Shown here piece by piece: positions 26,695 to 39,086 of a stretch of 64,000 nt of DNA (position 1 is the first letter of the stretch; each line of letters starts with the position of its first letter). A model generated the notes under the pieces. That model saw nothing but the letters and a program-made list of their open reading frames with translations, did no database searches and was not told the origin of the DNA. The DNA comes from Anisakis pegreffii (lineage: Eukaryota; Nematoda; Chromadorea; Rhabditida; Anisakidae): NCBI GenBank assembly GCA_035041965.1, contig JAPYMA010000340.1:372001-436000 (forward strand). The letters run 5' to 3'. Position numbers and translations under genes: made by a program.

Positions 26695-29600
26695 ATGGAT
26701 TCGATGATAGCCGAACACTGCACCGATACAGAGTCTGTTTTCACCATTCCTTTCGTATCTTCGATTCAAGTGTTGATTCAAGTGCAAACCGTAAAACACT
26801 GCGCCTCTGTTCCTAACACAAACTTGATTGTGTTTTGTTTTGGTCAAAAATTGGAGCATTCAAATTATACGATTTTCCGATGAATGCAATTGTGTGATAT
26901 GAAGAATTCAATTAACTTCCAGGTTCCTCTAATTTTTTCTATGATAGCAACGATAACATCGATATTCATTCTAATTGTCACTATGCTCTTCGCATATTAC
27001 ATCGGTAAGCGTGCTTATTTGAGTGTTATCACGTCGAATACGTCTCAACGAGAATTCGAACAACAAGCCAGGAATGCGAATTCGCAAAAACTGCTCAAAG
27101 TTTGTTCATATTTCTGTTTCTTCACAATTGAAATTTTTTAAAAGCATTCAGATATCACTCCTGAAATCGCTTCCATCATCATAGCAACATTAGTCTGATA
27201 TAAATTTAATTGAAAAAGTCTATTTGAGAAGCATCTCGAGATACTGTTTAGATAGGTGAAAATTCAGTTAACTCAAGATTGGATGGCGAATGAAGTCGTT
27301 GGTTTAGTACTTCCAGTGTTGATATTATTTTAGTAATAACAACACTTAATATGTTGATACTGTAATTTTGAATTGTATCTGATAGTGAATCCTTTTCAGC
27401 CAATAATTGGAGATATTGAAAAAGTGTGGCGATACAAACGAGGCGTTCCGGATGCAAATCCGGCCGATTTTCACCAAGTGAGTTTGGGATGAACCAATAA
27501 TTCCCACTGAAAATCTTGTTCTTGAAATAATATTGGCTTTTTGAAATGTTTCATTCATATTCAACAGATAATAGCATTTATTTAGCATAATTTCACGTTT
27601 CTATGCAAATCACAATTGAGTAGAATTAAGTTAGGAGACGAATTTGCCGAATTCATTTAAGAGTTCTCGGCGAATTTCTTCTTGTTGTACGTTCCAGTAG
27701 ATCATGCATTTGATTTTTTAGCCTCAGCCTTTTGTTGTTTCTTTGCGTCCTTTCCTTTCGCTTTAGCTTTGTCTTGTTTTTTCGCTTCAGCCTTATCGCC
27801 CCCTTTCGGTTGAACGTTTCCCGAGTCTTTTACACCTTTCTGTGCGCCTTTTACACCAGCCACGGCACGGAATGGGCATGGACAATACTGGAATGCATGT
27901 ATTTAGATGAGGTACACTCTCTTTCACGTGTTGTAATGAACATCCAATCAAAAATTATGATTCAACTTTGAATTGAAATCATTTAGAATAGAAGTGAAAT
28001 CATTCTGAATCAAACTGAAATTCCGTTAAAAGTTAGAAATAGAAAAATGTTCTCGTCACTTACTTCCGCATCACGTCCAGTCTTTCCATGTCGACCAATT
28101 GGGCCAGTCACACCGTCAGGTCCTTCTGGGCCAGGTGGACCAGGTGGCCCCTGTTTGCCCGCAGGACCTTCAGGTCCGGCTAAAACGTCATTTCCGTAAT
28201 CACCTTGCTCGCCCGCATTGCCTGGTGGTCCGGTTTTACCTTTTGGTCCAGGTCCACCCATTGGTTTACGTCCATCAAAGCCTTTGGCGCCTGGTGACCC
28301 AGTTACGCCTTTTAAGCCTGAAACGATGATTGTTTGTTAATCATGAATGAAGTTCTTCGATTTTAATCGATCAGATCAATTCATTGCCAATTCATGGCGA
28401 TACTCTCGCCTAAACTTCTTTCATACCGAAAATGACCAGCAAAATTACTTCCCCATGAAGTTTCACTAGGCTTGCATAAGAGGCGTTCATAATTCGAAGC
28501 AATCTTAACATTTTGTTCAACTGTCCTAGTAATGTTTTTAAGAAATTGATGTGAGAGAAGTATTTCATTGCACGATTTCAAACAATTGTCCCCTAATCAT
28601 TTGCACCAATTCAACGCAAACAGTTTGATGCTGACCTTCTTGCCCTGAATCTCCCCTGTCTCCAGGGAATCCAGGTTGACCATCCATCCCGCGATGTCCT
28701 ACCATTCCATTCGCGCCTTGCATTCCTCGAGGTCCTGAACGTCCCATAGCTCCCGGTGGTCCAACTGGTCCTGAAGAAGTCATTCTCTTAGATAGTCCAA
28801 AATTTCTTATCAAAATATTAAGGCACAGTTCATTTAGTGGAGCAAAATTTGCTGTCCGTTGGTAGAAAAAGTGAAACGCTAACGATAAACTAGGATCGAT
28901 TGTGCGGACAAACTATTGATAAGCAACCTGCTGGACAATTGTAGCAAGCCGGAGTAGCTTGTAGATCGAGAGTTATATCTTCGCTGCCTTTACCGGCAAC
29001 TCCATCGATTCCAGGTGGTGCTTTGCTACCCGGTGGTCCTGATGCTCCCTTTGGCCCTGGTGGACCCGCGGGGCATTTGTTGTTTTTGATCTGACAGTCT
29101 GAAGCAGTAGATAGGTGTTGATGGAATACTTATGAATTGGACTTTTACGTGTTTCACTCCGAACAGATCGAGGAAATTCGAATTCATTTTGAAAAGTTTT
29201 GATCCACAACTATCAATGATCATTCTCATCTCCTCAATAATCTTCGTTTCTACGAGTTTATCAAGAAAGCAAATTGAAATTTTCGGCCACTTCACAGTTT
29301 TCCAAACGATACTCTGGATTCTGCACCCATTATCAGAGCCGGAGTTATTGTTCTCGGCTGTAACAGAACTTTGATGTGCAGTTCTCAAGTAAAGAGACAA
29401 ACAAAAACTTACTACATCCGTTACCAGCTGGAGGTCCGGCCGGAGCCTGTGTATCGTATGGAGTACCTGGCGCCTCATCTCTTCCAAGGCCACCAACTCC
29501 AGATGCTTGGTTGAACGAAGCACATGCTGAGCCAACACATCCCTTGATTGGTTGTTTCGAGCAATGCTTACCAACGCACTTGTTAGTATCCGAACTGGTT

Positions 29601-32382
29601 GTGCTTCCGCTCACGTCAGCCGAACGTACCGTTTCTTGACGATCATCAGTACCATTACTGCTCTCAGCGACCACTTCGCCTTTTGATTTGAGGCCAGCTT
29701 TCACTTTTGCGTCTTCTAGAATGATTTCAGTTAGTCTGAATTCGATCCACTTTCGACCTGGATTCAGTCTGAGCTAAGGCTGATTTCAGCTTGGAGTCAA
29801 GTGTAGCATGGAATTTCTGGAGTGTAGCGACTTTGTATCGTATATGAGAATGGTATTACACAGGAAAGAGGCAATGATTCGCAAGAATTCATATTTGATC
29901 TGAGTGGTTCAATAAACAAACGTTAAGTGAAAATGAGTTGTCATTCCCTTGAAACGAAGAGGAATTCGGAATGTGAGCCTTTAGAAACTGGCGCTTCTCC
30001 GCACTTAGTGAATCCGAAGCATAATACATAATCAGATCTAAGCCAAATTATAGGCTAGCTCATGTTCGATAGCATGACTGAGCGCTGTAATACCCAACCG
30101 GTGAGTAGTAGTTTGCGGACTTGAATCCCCGCTCGCTGGGGAAACGTTTAGCCCGAAATCAACTAGTGTATGAAATTCAAAGCAGTCAAGGAAAGCAAAG
30201 AATGCAGATTCAGAGGGCTATGTAAGCGATCAACAACAAAAAAATCGTAGTCATTAACTGACTTCCGTTGTTACCAGCTTGACGTCTCGCTCTTCCCGAC
30301 TGTTTACCAAGTTTCATTATATCAGCCCACAGATCGTTTGTGACATCCTGAATGCATCAAATAAAATGAAGTTGATTCCCCAAACAACGAATGATGAATG
30401 AGATAATTATCATTGAAATCAAAAAAATTTGAAAATGTAGAGCAGTTCTTAAGAAGATTGAGCATAAAAATTACTCTAAAAGTCATCATTTCACGATCCA
30501 GTTCATTCCATATTGAGTTAACATCTTGACATAACTGGCTGATGGCTAGCAGCGATAGCACCAATGCAATGCCACTCAACGATGACGCGATAAAAGTGGC
30601 TGTGTAGACCTTCATTGTAGTTTCGAGAAAATACTCTGAAAAGAAAATATATACTAAAGGAGATCTTTCTGTCCTTTATCTGGAGTTGTCATGATCGAAG
30701 AAGCAATTATTTGTTGCTGAATTCAACTGAACATTGCCATGACATATAGCTATCGTCTACATCGAACCAACTCAAAATCGCGATTATAAGACACTGTTCA
30801 CATCATTAAACAAATCCACTTTGATAAGTTTATCCGATCTGAGGAGATATTTATTTGGATATTCAACGAGATGGATTATGTGACCCAAATATGTGCATAC
30901 AATAGAAGATACAGTTATCATGCATTTAATGTAGGTGATATGTCAGTGACACCACAAAAACACCGATTCAAAACAACGAAATCGTGATTATCATTACTAA
31001 TTAGGCTGTTCAATTTGCAAAACAATGGTGTTCTCAATTGGTTTGTTATTGATAAAGATGAAGGATCATGAGAAATTTGTGTGTGATCAATGTTTATAGA
31101 TACCACCTTAATGTTATCTAATATGACAATTCTTTGTTGTTGACATTTTTGCACTTTTGGTTCTACTAGGTTATGCTAAAAACCGATTAAAGTCAGATTT
31201 TTCAACGAATTCTTTAGTGGATACAATTTTGCATAATTGGAATGGTTAGATAAAAACGTTCAAGTGCTCAAATGGTTAACTTAAGCGTCGATAGTGGTAG
31301 ATGGGGCTCATTGATCTTTGATGATAAGCCAATTGATCTTGCTGAGAAAATCAGGAAAAATAATGGTCTAACGATCTCGACATCGTCGTATCAATCAGTT
31401 TTTAGCAGTTCTGAATTTTGAAACATTGTTCAGAATACGAATAAAGTTCGACTGTTTCAGGCATGGATGCGTTTGTTGAAAATTTACGAGCCATTCATGG
31501 GTCAAAATTTCAGAGCATCATTTCCGCTGGATTTCGATGATAAAAATATTTCCGAACAGAAGAAACTAATGGTGGGAATATTTTGCATTATCTCACATCA
31601 TCACATCGCAATTTCTCATCTCTCAATGTGAATTTCTTTTAGCCATCGCTGATCTTACAATTAGTGATCATACTGACTCTTGACAACAATGACATTTGCC
31701 AGCATTGAAGCGAAAGCGTTTTATTCAAGTCATTCAATCTTATTGCTTGTTTGTCAAGTCCATTTACTGATCACATTTTTCACAGGCACAGTTAATCTGT
31801 GAAAAATCAGATGCGAGTTAAAATTCACAATATTATAAGTGAGAATAAATTGCTGTCCTGATAGAATTTGGACGAACGATTGAAACTGACATGAGATGTT
31901 TCGGCGTTTATTTTGTAATAACACTGTTTTATATTAACGAATCACAAAGCATTCATATCATACAAACACAAAAGGGAGGAGATTCTCCAAGTGAGATATA
32001 CGAAAGTTACATTACATCATCCGAATCGATAGTGCATGATATCCGTGTACCTCTTATACATATACAGCTAACGTACAGATCTAAAGGTTGAATTTATATA
32101 TCACTTTGGTGTCCCTCACGAATCGTCTCTTTCGCGCTCCGTTGCGACAAGATGTGAAGAGACTAATCGATTGTAAATAGAGTAGATTTCAATGAACTAA
32201 AGCCAACTACTGATATGTTTATCTCCTCTATATTATGAAATTTTTAGTTGGTGTTTTGTGGTGAGCATCCGGAATGGCGTGTGCCGGTGTTGACACGTGC
32301 CGAACGCGAGAAGTTGCTGCGTGAACTGGGGCGAAAACGAGAAATCGCACAATCGCCGAGCATGCCATTAACTTCGAATTGA
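26695..32382 (+). CDS. Small single-pass membrane protein, unknown family
   Basis: Exons 26695-26769 (or -26781), 26923-27099, 27400-27477, 31461-31571 and 32248-32382 all join in phase 0 to about 191-195 residues. The ATG lies about 37 nt after an ATTGCAG acceptor with no cis donor, as for trans-splicing. A short N-terminus with one Cys precedes one strong membrane segment ([20 protein letters not shown]..), a basic stop (GKRAY), then a polar C-terminal region ([69 protein letters not shown]). Topology and function are unknown and I do not recognise the family. The last three exons are the best supported (clean acceptors, donors and phase); exon 1 is the weakest. Intron 3 (27478-31460) contains an entire collagen gene on the opposite strand. 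Confidence 0.6.
27702..30615 (-). CDS. Nematode cuticle collagen
   Basis: Exons 30475-30615, 30263-30347, 29413-29715, 28928-29098, 28636-28770, 28064-28317 and 27702-27887 join in phase to 424 residues, long for the family (about 300). The ATG is 22 nt after TTTTCTTTTCAG, a classic trans-splice site. N-terminal Col_cuticle_N domain: [20 protein letters not shown].. with a hydrophobic anchor. A furin-like site is GRARR. Gly-X-Y blocks follow, flanked by Cys clusters ([19 protein letters not shown]) and ending YCPCP, used for disulfide or other cross-linking in the cuticle. Unusual features are a ~100-residue Ser/Thr-rich, Cys-containing segment (exon 3, KCVGKHC, CVGSAC) before the triple helix and a lysine-rich KAEAKK-type tail. 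Minus-strand AATAAA at 27577-27582. It lies wholly inside an intron of the plus-strand gene. Ortholog not assigned. Confidence 0.95.
30050..30150 (+). repeat. Possible tRNA-derived SINE fragment
   Basis: In a collagen intron, GGCTAGCTCATGTTCGATAGCA resembles a tRNA A-box region, and GGACTTGAATCC (30117-30128) resembles a B-box (GGTTCGAATCC) about 60 bp on, followed by a CCCCGCTCGCTGGGG hairpin. No complete cloverleaf could be drawn, so a decayed tRNA-related retroelement is likelier than a working tRNA. Confidence 0.3.
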
Positions 32383-35300
32383 CATAGACCAATTCCTATC
32401 ATCGGCACAAATTTTGATTGCTAATTGTCACTGCTGATAAGGCCATCACTAGATAATTGACTGTGTTGATATGAATGTAAGTCGTGATACGTGCGGCTTT
32501 TGATCGCGAATCCTATCATCGTTGATGGTCCCACATTCATCTAATGTAAACCAAAGCTAAACTTCAACACCCAATTTGAGCTTACTCCTCAACCACTGAT
32601 CTGACCATAATCCTGAGCCTTAATCCAGTTTGCCTCATAACCGAATATTCATAATCAAACATTGAGTGATGAAGCGACGACGATATGATCAGAAAAACGT
32701 ATGTACCACGATGAAATATGATTTACCTACATGTTATCCAAAAAGTTTTGTGGATAATTTCGTTGTATATGATTGAAAATTGCATTTTGTTGACATGAGT
32801 AGCATTTGATATCTTGAGAAATTTACCAATGAATTGGTATTTCCTTGAATATTACAATGTTTTCCACGTGACTCTGTTGTTTCCTTTCCTATCGTTGTTT
32901 GCGTTTGTTGTTTTACTATACCAATGTCAATTTGTTTGTATGTTTACATGCCCGTTTTTTCAGTTGTTTATCTATTTATTCATCTGCATTTTTTGCGATA
33001 AAGTCTACAATGAGCACGCAATATTTGCTGTACCGTATTATTCTGATGTGACTGTTTCGATTGAGCTTTATCAGAAGTTTGTTGTAAAAACATCTACGCG
33101 TGTTCATCAGATCAATGATAATCTAGAAACAACTATTTATATATCGTCTACGTGAATCCATTTAATGGTATACGTATGCATGAAACTTTAAATGGGATTG
33201 ATGAAAATTTTCGTGACAATTGGCAGCATCCGAGCACCTGAAAAGTTGCCTAAACTTCCGACTCTAACCTGTACCTTCAGTGTACTCTCAGGTCGACAAA
33301 GTTGATTTTGTCCCTAAAACAATGTTAGCCTACGATATATATCAAAACACATATCGTACACAAACAAGTGTTACGTGTGTGTGTGATCTACACGTATATT
33401 TTTCTATATTTTGGTATAGATATTAATGGCGAAGGCGTCCATTCGTCTGCTTGACTGAATTTATTACGCAATAAACCTTGATGAAAATTTTAACCGCAGT
33501 GAAAACGAAAAACATTTGGCATCGTTTATTTGTCACTAATAGATGTGATGATCATATTAAGAACGCATGTACAATCAACATATTCATTTGATATCATTTG
33601 TATGTAATAAGAGAACGGAGATATCTTAAACATAAAATGTGTGTGTTTTCTTTTAAATGACATATTCACCATCAATTAGAGTCAGTGAGTTTCACGTTTC
33701 TATTCTAGATTCATTTAGTTTATTCGATTTTCTCTGCTTATTGTTTCACCGAACCTGATTGATTTCATATTTAGCGAACGTCTTTCAATTACCTGAACGA
33801 AAGGTTTGAATGAAACAAGCAAAAAATTTCTGTGATTGCTCAAAGTTGAATGCGTAACTAAGCATATTAGATACACTGATTGATCTCTACTGCCATATTT
33901 ACTGGATCTGTCGGAATTTGTGTTGAATTTTCTCTGCAATGTAGTCAAATAGAAGATCAAATATTTCATTTAAAAATGCGCGACGTGCACTCTCGTACTG
34001 AAAGTGATTTTCATCAGTTGGTTAACCTGCATCACAGTTTATTCAAATGATATCATTCTCTGTCCTCCCAGCAAAAATGAATAATATTTTCATTGGGCAA
34101 CTTCCTTATTACTACTTGTGGCCCCAGAGATGAATATGTTTTACTTGTACTGTTATTTGTCAAAACGTCAATACAACGTCAAAAATTATTGCTATTGACC
34201 CAACTTACAATATGTCTATCCATAACACTACAGTTTCATGCAAAATCACTCAACAATACCATAATTCCAGTAATACTTTCACTCCGCATTGGATGAATCA
34301 AATAGAGCATTGACCAAAAAACGTACCAAATCAGCAATATTCAGGGTTACTTAATCTAATCAAAACGAACATCTTCGAAGGCTTATCGCATCCAAGGAAC
34401 GTTTTGAATTTATCAAATATTCATGTGCTTGGGTGCGCTGTTGACGGAGTGATGCTTTTATCTGATGAACAGGATTGCTGTGGATTTGTTTCGAAACAAT
34501 GAACAAAAATCTAAGTAACAAATTAATTGGATATCTCTGAGAGGAGAGCACAGAGGATTACTTTGTTATGAGTTACACACAAAGTGACATGTAACTAGCA
34601 TATCTTCGCTATTTGCTTAATTAAAATACACATCCACTTCTATTCAGTCATTTCTTCAGTCAAACTTCACTCATCCACTTCAGTTATTAAAATACACATT
34701 CGGTCATTTCAACACACACTGAAAGCATTTTTGAAGTTAATTGATATTTCATTTCATTCATGTTCATAACGCATGAGCACAAAAAGTATCCGAAATACTT
34801 TCTCATGATTAAAACATTAGAAGAAGAACGAAACTCATTTAAAGTGAAGTATTCCGACAATATGATTGCAGTTCCATTTGCGAAAACCTAACTGAAAACA
34901 ATAAATTCAAATTGACGATGATTTTGCAAAAAATTCGAAAGAAATCGTTAAGTTTTTTCGCAGATTTGTGCTGCCTTCTATTTTACTTGTGAACATTTTT
35001 TGTCAATCTAAAGAGAATTAGATATTGACGTAATTTTCAATGACTCTCCACTAATGGTGTAATACTACCGTAGTTGATTGCTTTAAAACTTAATTAGTTA
35101 TATACATACACACATACATACATAGATAGCAAAATGAATGAAGGTTTTTTCGTGCAATAGACACGATTGATTGTGAGATGAGAAAATGTACGATTGAAAA
35201 TGCGCTCTTCATCAGCGATAGAAACGCGGAACTCTCTCACTTCTATATTAAGATAACCTTAACTGAAGCGAGAATTCCGACATGATTTCAGGTGAACCGA

Positions 35301-37360
35301 TTTGCTCGAGCTGTAAAACCTCAGGCTCAGCTCTTCGTTTTCATGAAACTTGCGAGTGTCATCGATATTTGTCACTCAATGAAATAGATCAATAATTATC
35401 AGTTGATTGACTAAAAAATGGCAAGAAGCAAAAATAAATGATCAATCGTATCGACGACGAACACACAAAGACGACGATAGATTTGGTGACATCCTCGGTA
35501 GGGGGTAAAATGGCCATCGTGAACGTGTGAGCATTTGAAAGTTATGCTTAATTTACACTCCATTCTTCTTGATTTTCATTCTTCTTTGATCAGTTTCAAC
35601 TTAATTATCCTATTCTGAGAAAAGAACATAAACAGATTAAGTGTTTACTAACTCAATTGAAGATTTATTAGTTTTGTCATCGTCAAATCAAAATTTTTTC
35701 AATCACTACTAATCCCTGTCCTGTTTATGTGACTAATCCTTTTTTGTTATTCTCTATTTCTTCCTTGATCATTGGCCAATCTTTAATTAAACACGGACTC
35801 TAATTAAACACAAGGGCTTAACTGGGCACATTCGAAAGTGTTCAAAGAATCCGTCATTTCGTCATTTACATTAGTCGTTTGTTTCGGCTATACTAGAAGA
35901 AGAGCACGAGTTGAACTGATTGAAATAACATCTTAAGTATCAAGACAATCCATAAGGTTTATTCAAAATAGATGATGGTTCAGAAACAAATATGAGTATT
36001 CTGGAGAATGTCCAATCGCTCGAACAAATTGTCTATGATGATTATCACAATCGATCGATGAGAGTTTGAAAAGAGCGCAAAAATACCGAGGAATGATATT
36101 CCAGAAACAAATATGAGAGTTTATGCGACTAATCCATTTTCAACAAGTTGCGACAAACTCCGCAAAAGCGCAAAAATACCGAGGAATATTTTAAGGTTTA
36201 ACCTCATATCGTCTGATGACGATACGTTTGTCGCGACTGATAGCATCACACTGATAACGAATGATAGAGATGATAACGATCAACTTAATCGAGATGATCA
36301 TTGATAAATGAGCAAAAACAGCTTCATCTGCTAATCCCTTTTGCAGAAACACATCGATAATATGATTGCATTCACACTCGGCCGTTACTAACAGAGAGTA
36401 TTCTGTATTTGTTGCGATGATTAATGTTTCGATAAAGTGAAATGAAAGGACGGTGAAAACTGTGAAAATATTTACAGTTTGCAAAATAAAGCAACGAGAT
36501 AACAGAATAAATATGTTTGTGTGTGTGAAAAGTGCAAAACGCATAAATAAATATGGCAGTCTGTCAACGAACCAGTCGGGTGGCATTAATCTGACGTTCG
36601 GAAACGTTTGATATCCACGTCTTGCTCACCACGGGGCGTCGGAGCCAACCTCGACGGGTGATCTTGCGTTGGTCGCGTCCTCCCTTCTTACTTCTTTACC
36701 TTATTTAATACTCATCTTACAAATACACACAATACAAACCTTCGATCCACTACAATCCGAACGTATTTATGCAAACATGCATATGGCAGCATATGTTGTG
36801 AACATTCTAAAAGTACGTTGGCGAGGATGAACATTACCGTAATCGTATAGGTATTGATACAATGATGATGTTAATGGGTAGTTGGCGTGCGTGCATTCGA
36901 AAACAGAGACGAGAGATAACGCGGACAAGAGAGAGAGACGAGAGAATGGCCAACGCTGATTGGTTGAACGCTTCGGATGTGGACCACCCACCGGTGAATG
37001 AAATGAAAATATTTGCTAAAGATTGAACGGAATTATTTATTTGTGTGTATTGTTGAAAAGGAGAAGCATTTGCAAATGTGGCTTTTGTTGTTGATTTTCG
37101 TGTTTGTCAAGTGATAAGTCCATCTGATTTCGATTCTACAAACCAGAAGATACTGTAATCTATTGTATTTTTGCATTTGCACAGTGTTCTTATTTACTGT
37201 TTTAAAGCCTTTTGTTGACTATTCCGGATATTTTTTCAAATACGGAATAGATTCAGTCAAAATTTGATTCACTTCCTGAAGTTTTTTCAACTCTAATCTC
37301 TGGCGATTTCATATTAATAGTAATATTCGGTGCATTTGATAAGTGCTTCTAGTCAGCACG
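32383..37360. other. Gene-poor stretch upstream of lin-31
   Basis: No gene could be established. Weak candidates are a minus terminal-exon-like segment at 34360-34467 (after TTCATCAG; IKASLRQQRTQAHEYL) and a plus Cys-containing segment at 35280-35397 (entered separately). Two copies of GCGCAAAAATACCGAGGAAT (about 36076 and 36169) form a short direct repeat. The 131-codon minus ORF at 36191-36586 shows no recognisable features. Confidence 0.5.
35280..35397 (+). CDS. Possible small Cys-rich exon or ORF
   Basis: Following ATTTCAG the frame reads EPICSSCKTSGS, then HETCECHRYLSL, to a TAA. With an in-frame ATG 10 nt upstream of the exon it would be a roughly 37-residue peptide. The CxxC..CxCH spacing could bind a metal. 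No partner exons; unknown. Confidence 0.2.
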
Positions 37361-39086
37361 ATGCCCAGACCAGGCAAGAACTCTTATGAGGATCAAGTAT
37401 GTTTTATTCCTGTATGCATTTTTTTCGTGTTTCTATTCAGTAATTGTATTGTGCCGTTTTTGCATTCACTATCTGTATGTATGCATAATCATGAGCAATT
37501 GTTTGTTTGTTCAATTTTTTACGTTGTTTACCTTGGTTTTTACTTTCACAAGTGAGCACATGAATGAGATTCGCTCGAATTATTGTTCCAGCGAATATGA
37601 CTATGAATTTCCATAGCTTGAGCTTTTATACGAGTTCAAAAGTTGAATCTGACTGGTGGTGAGTAATTTTTTCGAACATTTATTCATCGTCGAATATTCT
37701 GATAATGTCTTTTGATTAGCAGTTAGTTAAGAATGACCCTGTCCTCCTGGAGATCTTCATATCATCCAAACCAGAGATTTGCGTTTTTTTTTCATTTCAG
37801 AAACCGCCGTATTCATACATATGGCTAACTTATATGGCAATACAGAATTCTGAAGAGAAGATGTTACCGCTGACTGAAATTTACAAATTCATAATGGATA
37901 AATTCCCGTTCTATCGTAAGAACACGCAACGGTGGCAGAATTCACTCAGACACAATTTGTCATTTAACGATTGCTTTGTTAAAGTGAGTAGTCCATTGAG
38001 CATGCTACCACAGTTTTTGTCTATCGTCTTGAACAGTTCAATATTCTCAGACGTGACTCTCCGAAAGTGTTTACAACTATGTAACGTTAAAAATACGAAA
38101 TTCAAATTGTGTTTTTGATGAAAAATTCTCTATTAGATCTTATCACTGATGTTAGTCGCCCACAGTTTTCTCTTTTTAAAATCAGATCCTTTCAATCTCA
38201 TAGATACCGAGGCGGCCGGATAGGCCCGGAAAAGGATCATATTGGGCAGTACATCCGATGGCCGTTGGAATGTTTGAAAACGGTAGTTGCCTAAGGAGAC
38301 GGAAGAGGTTTAAGGTTAGTGTTCTCACTTGACATTGACTATTTGCTTAGTGAGTAGTTAAAGTACAAATCATAATTTTGAATAAACTCCTCCTGTAGAC
38401 TCATTGTTGGAAGGTAAATCCATTAGAGCTATTCAAATTGATCATATCAGTATTTGATCATATCAGTGCTGATCAAAATATCGCTTATAACGATTCGATA
38501 CAACTAGTGATAATCATGAAAATCGTTATCCAATAATGGAAGGTATTGATACTGAGGATTTAACGACGTTGATAATTATGTGATAATAATGAAATCATTG
38601 ACATTATTAAAATTAGTAATAATTATGAAATTGGCACTGATAATAATATCAAAGACAGCATTGATACTAGAAATGGATAGAGATACAATATTAGAAATAC
38701 CACTATTAATAATGACAAACGCGATCTTCAAGGTCAATCAATTCTGTGGAAATAACGACGAACTGGAGACAGCCCTTCCTTCAGAGCATCTCTCGCTCTC
38801 TTGTCCTCCTGGATTACCGTGGATGCTCGCGAATCGTTGTCTATTATCCCAACAGCTCATTGATCCGGTATCACCGCTGTTTGACAGACCATATTCCATA
38901 GGTAATCACAACAACAACACCAGCAACAACAATATGATTAATGCTCTCAGTACTAATCAAACATCAAATCTATTAATGTTACCTCAATATCTCAACTCCA
39001 AACTCATCGAATTCCACAAACCACTTCCAACTCTCACCCCAAATCAGTCGTTCATGATCGATTCTATTTTATCCACACCCTCATGA
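37361..39086 (+). CDS. lin-31: Forkhead transcription factor LIN-31 (FoxB)
   Basis: Exons 37361-37396, 37801-37983, 38204-38314 and 38733-39086 join in phase 0 to 227 residues (C. elegans LIN-31 is about 237). The start [12 protein letters not shown] follows a CTTCTAGTCAG trans-splice-like acceptor. The forkhead domain is complete: [35 protein letters not shown] (recognition helix), then [10 protein letters not shown] and the basic [11 protein letters not shown]-31 binds DNA in vulval precursor cells downstream of Ras/MAPK in C. elegans and is regulated by MPK-1 phosphorylation at Thr-Pro sites; here TLTP and STPS occur near the C-terminus. The long terminal exon is N/L/P-rich. The acceptor of exon 4 (CTTCAAG) is the weakest junction; a small additional exon cannot be excluded. 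Confidence 0.95.
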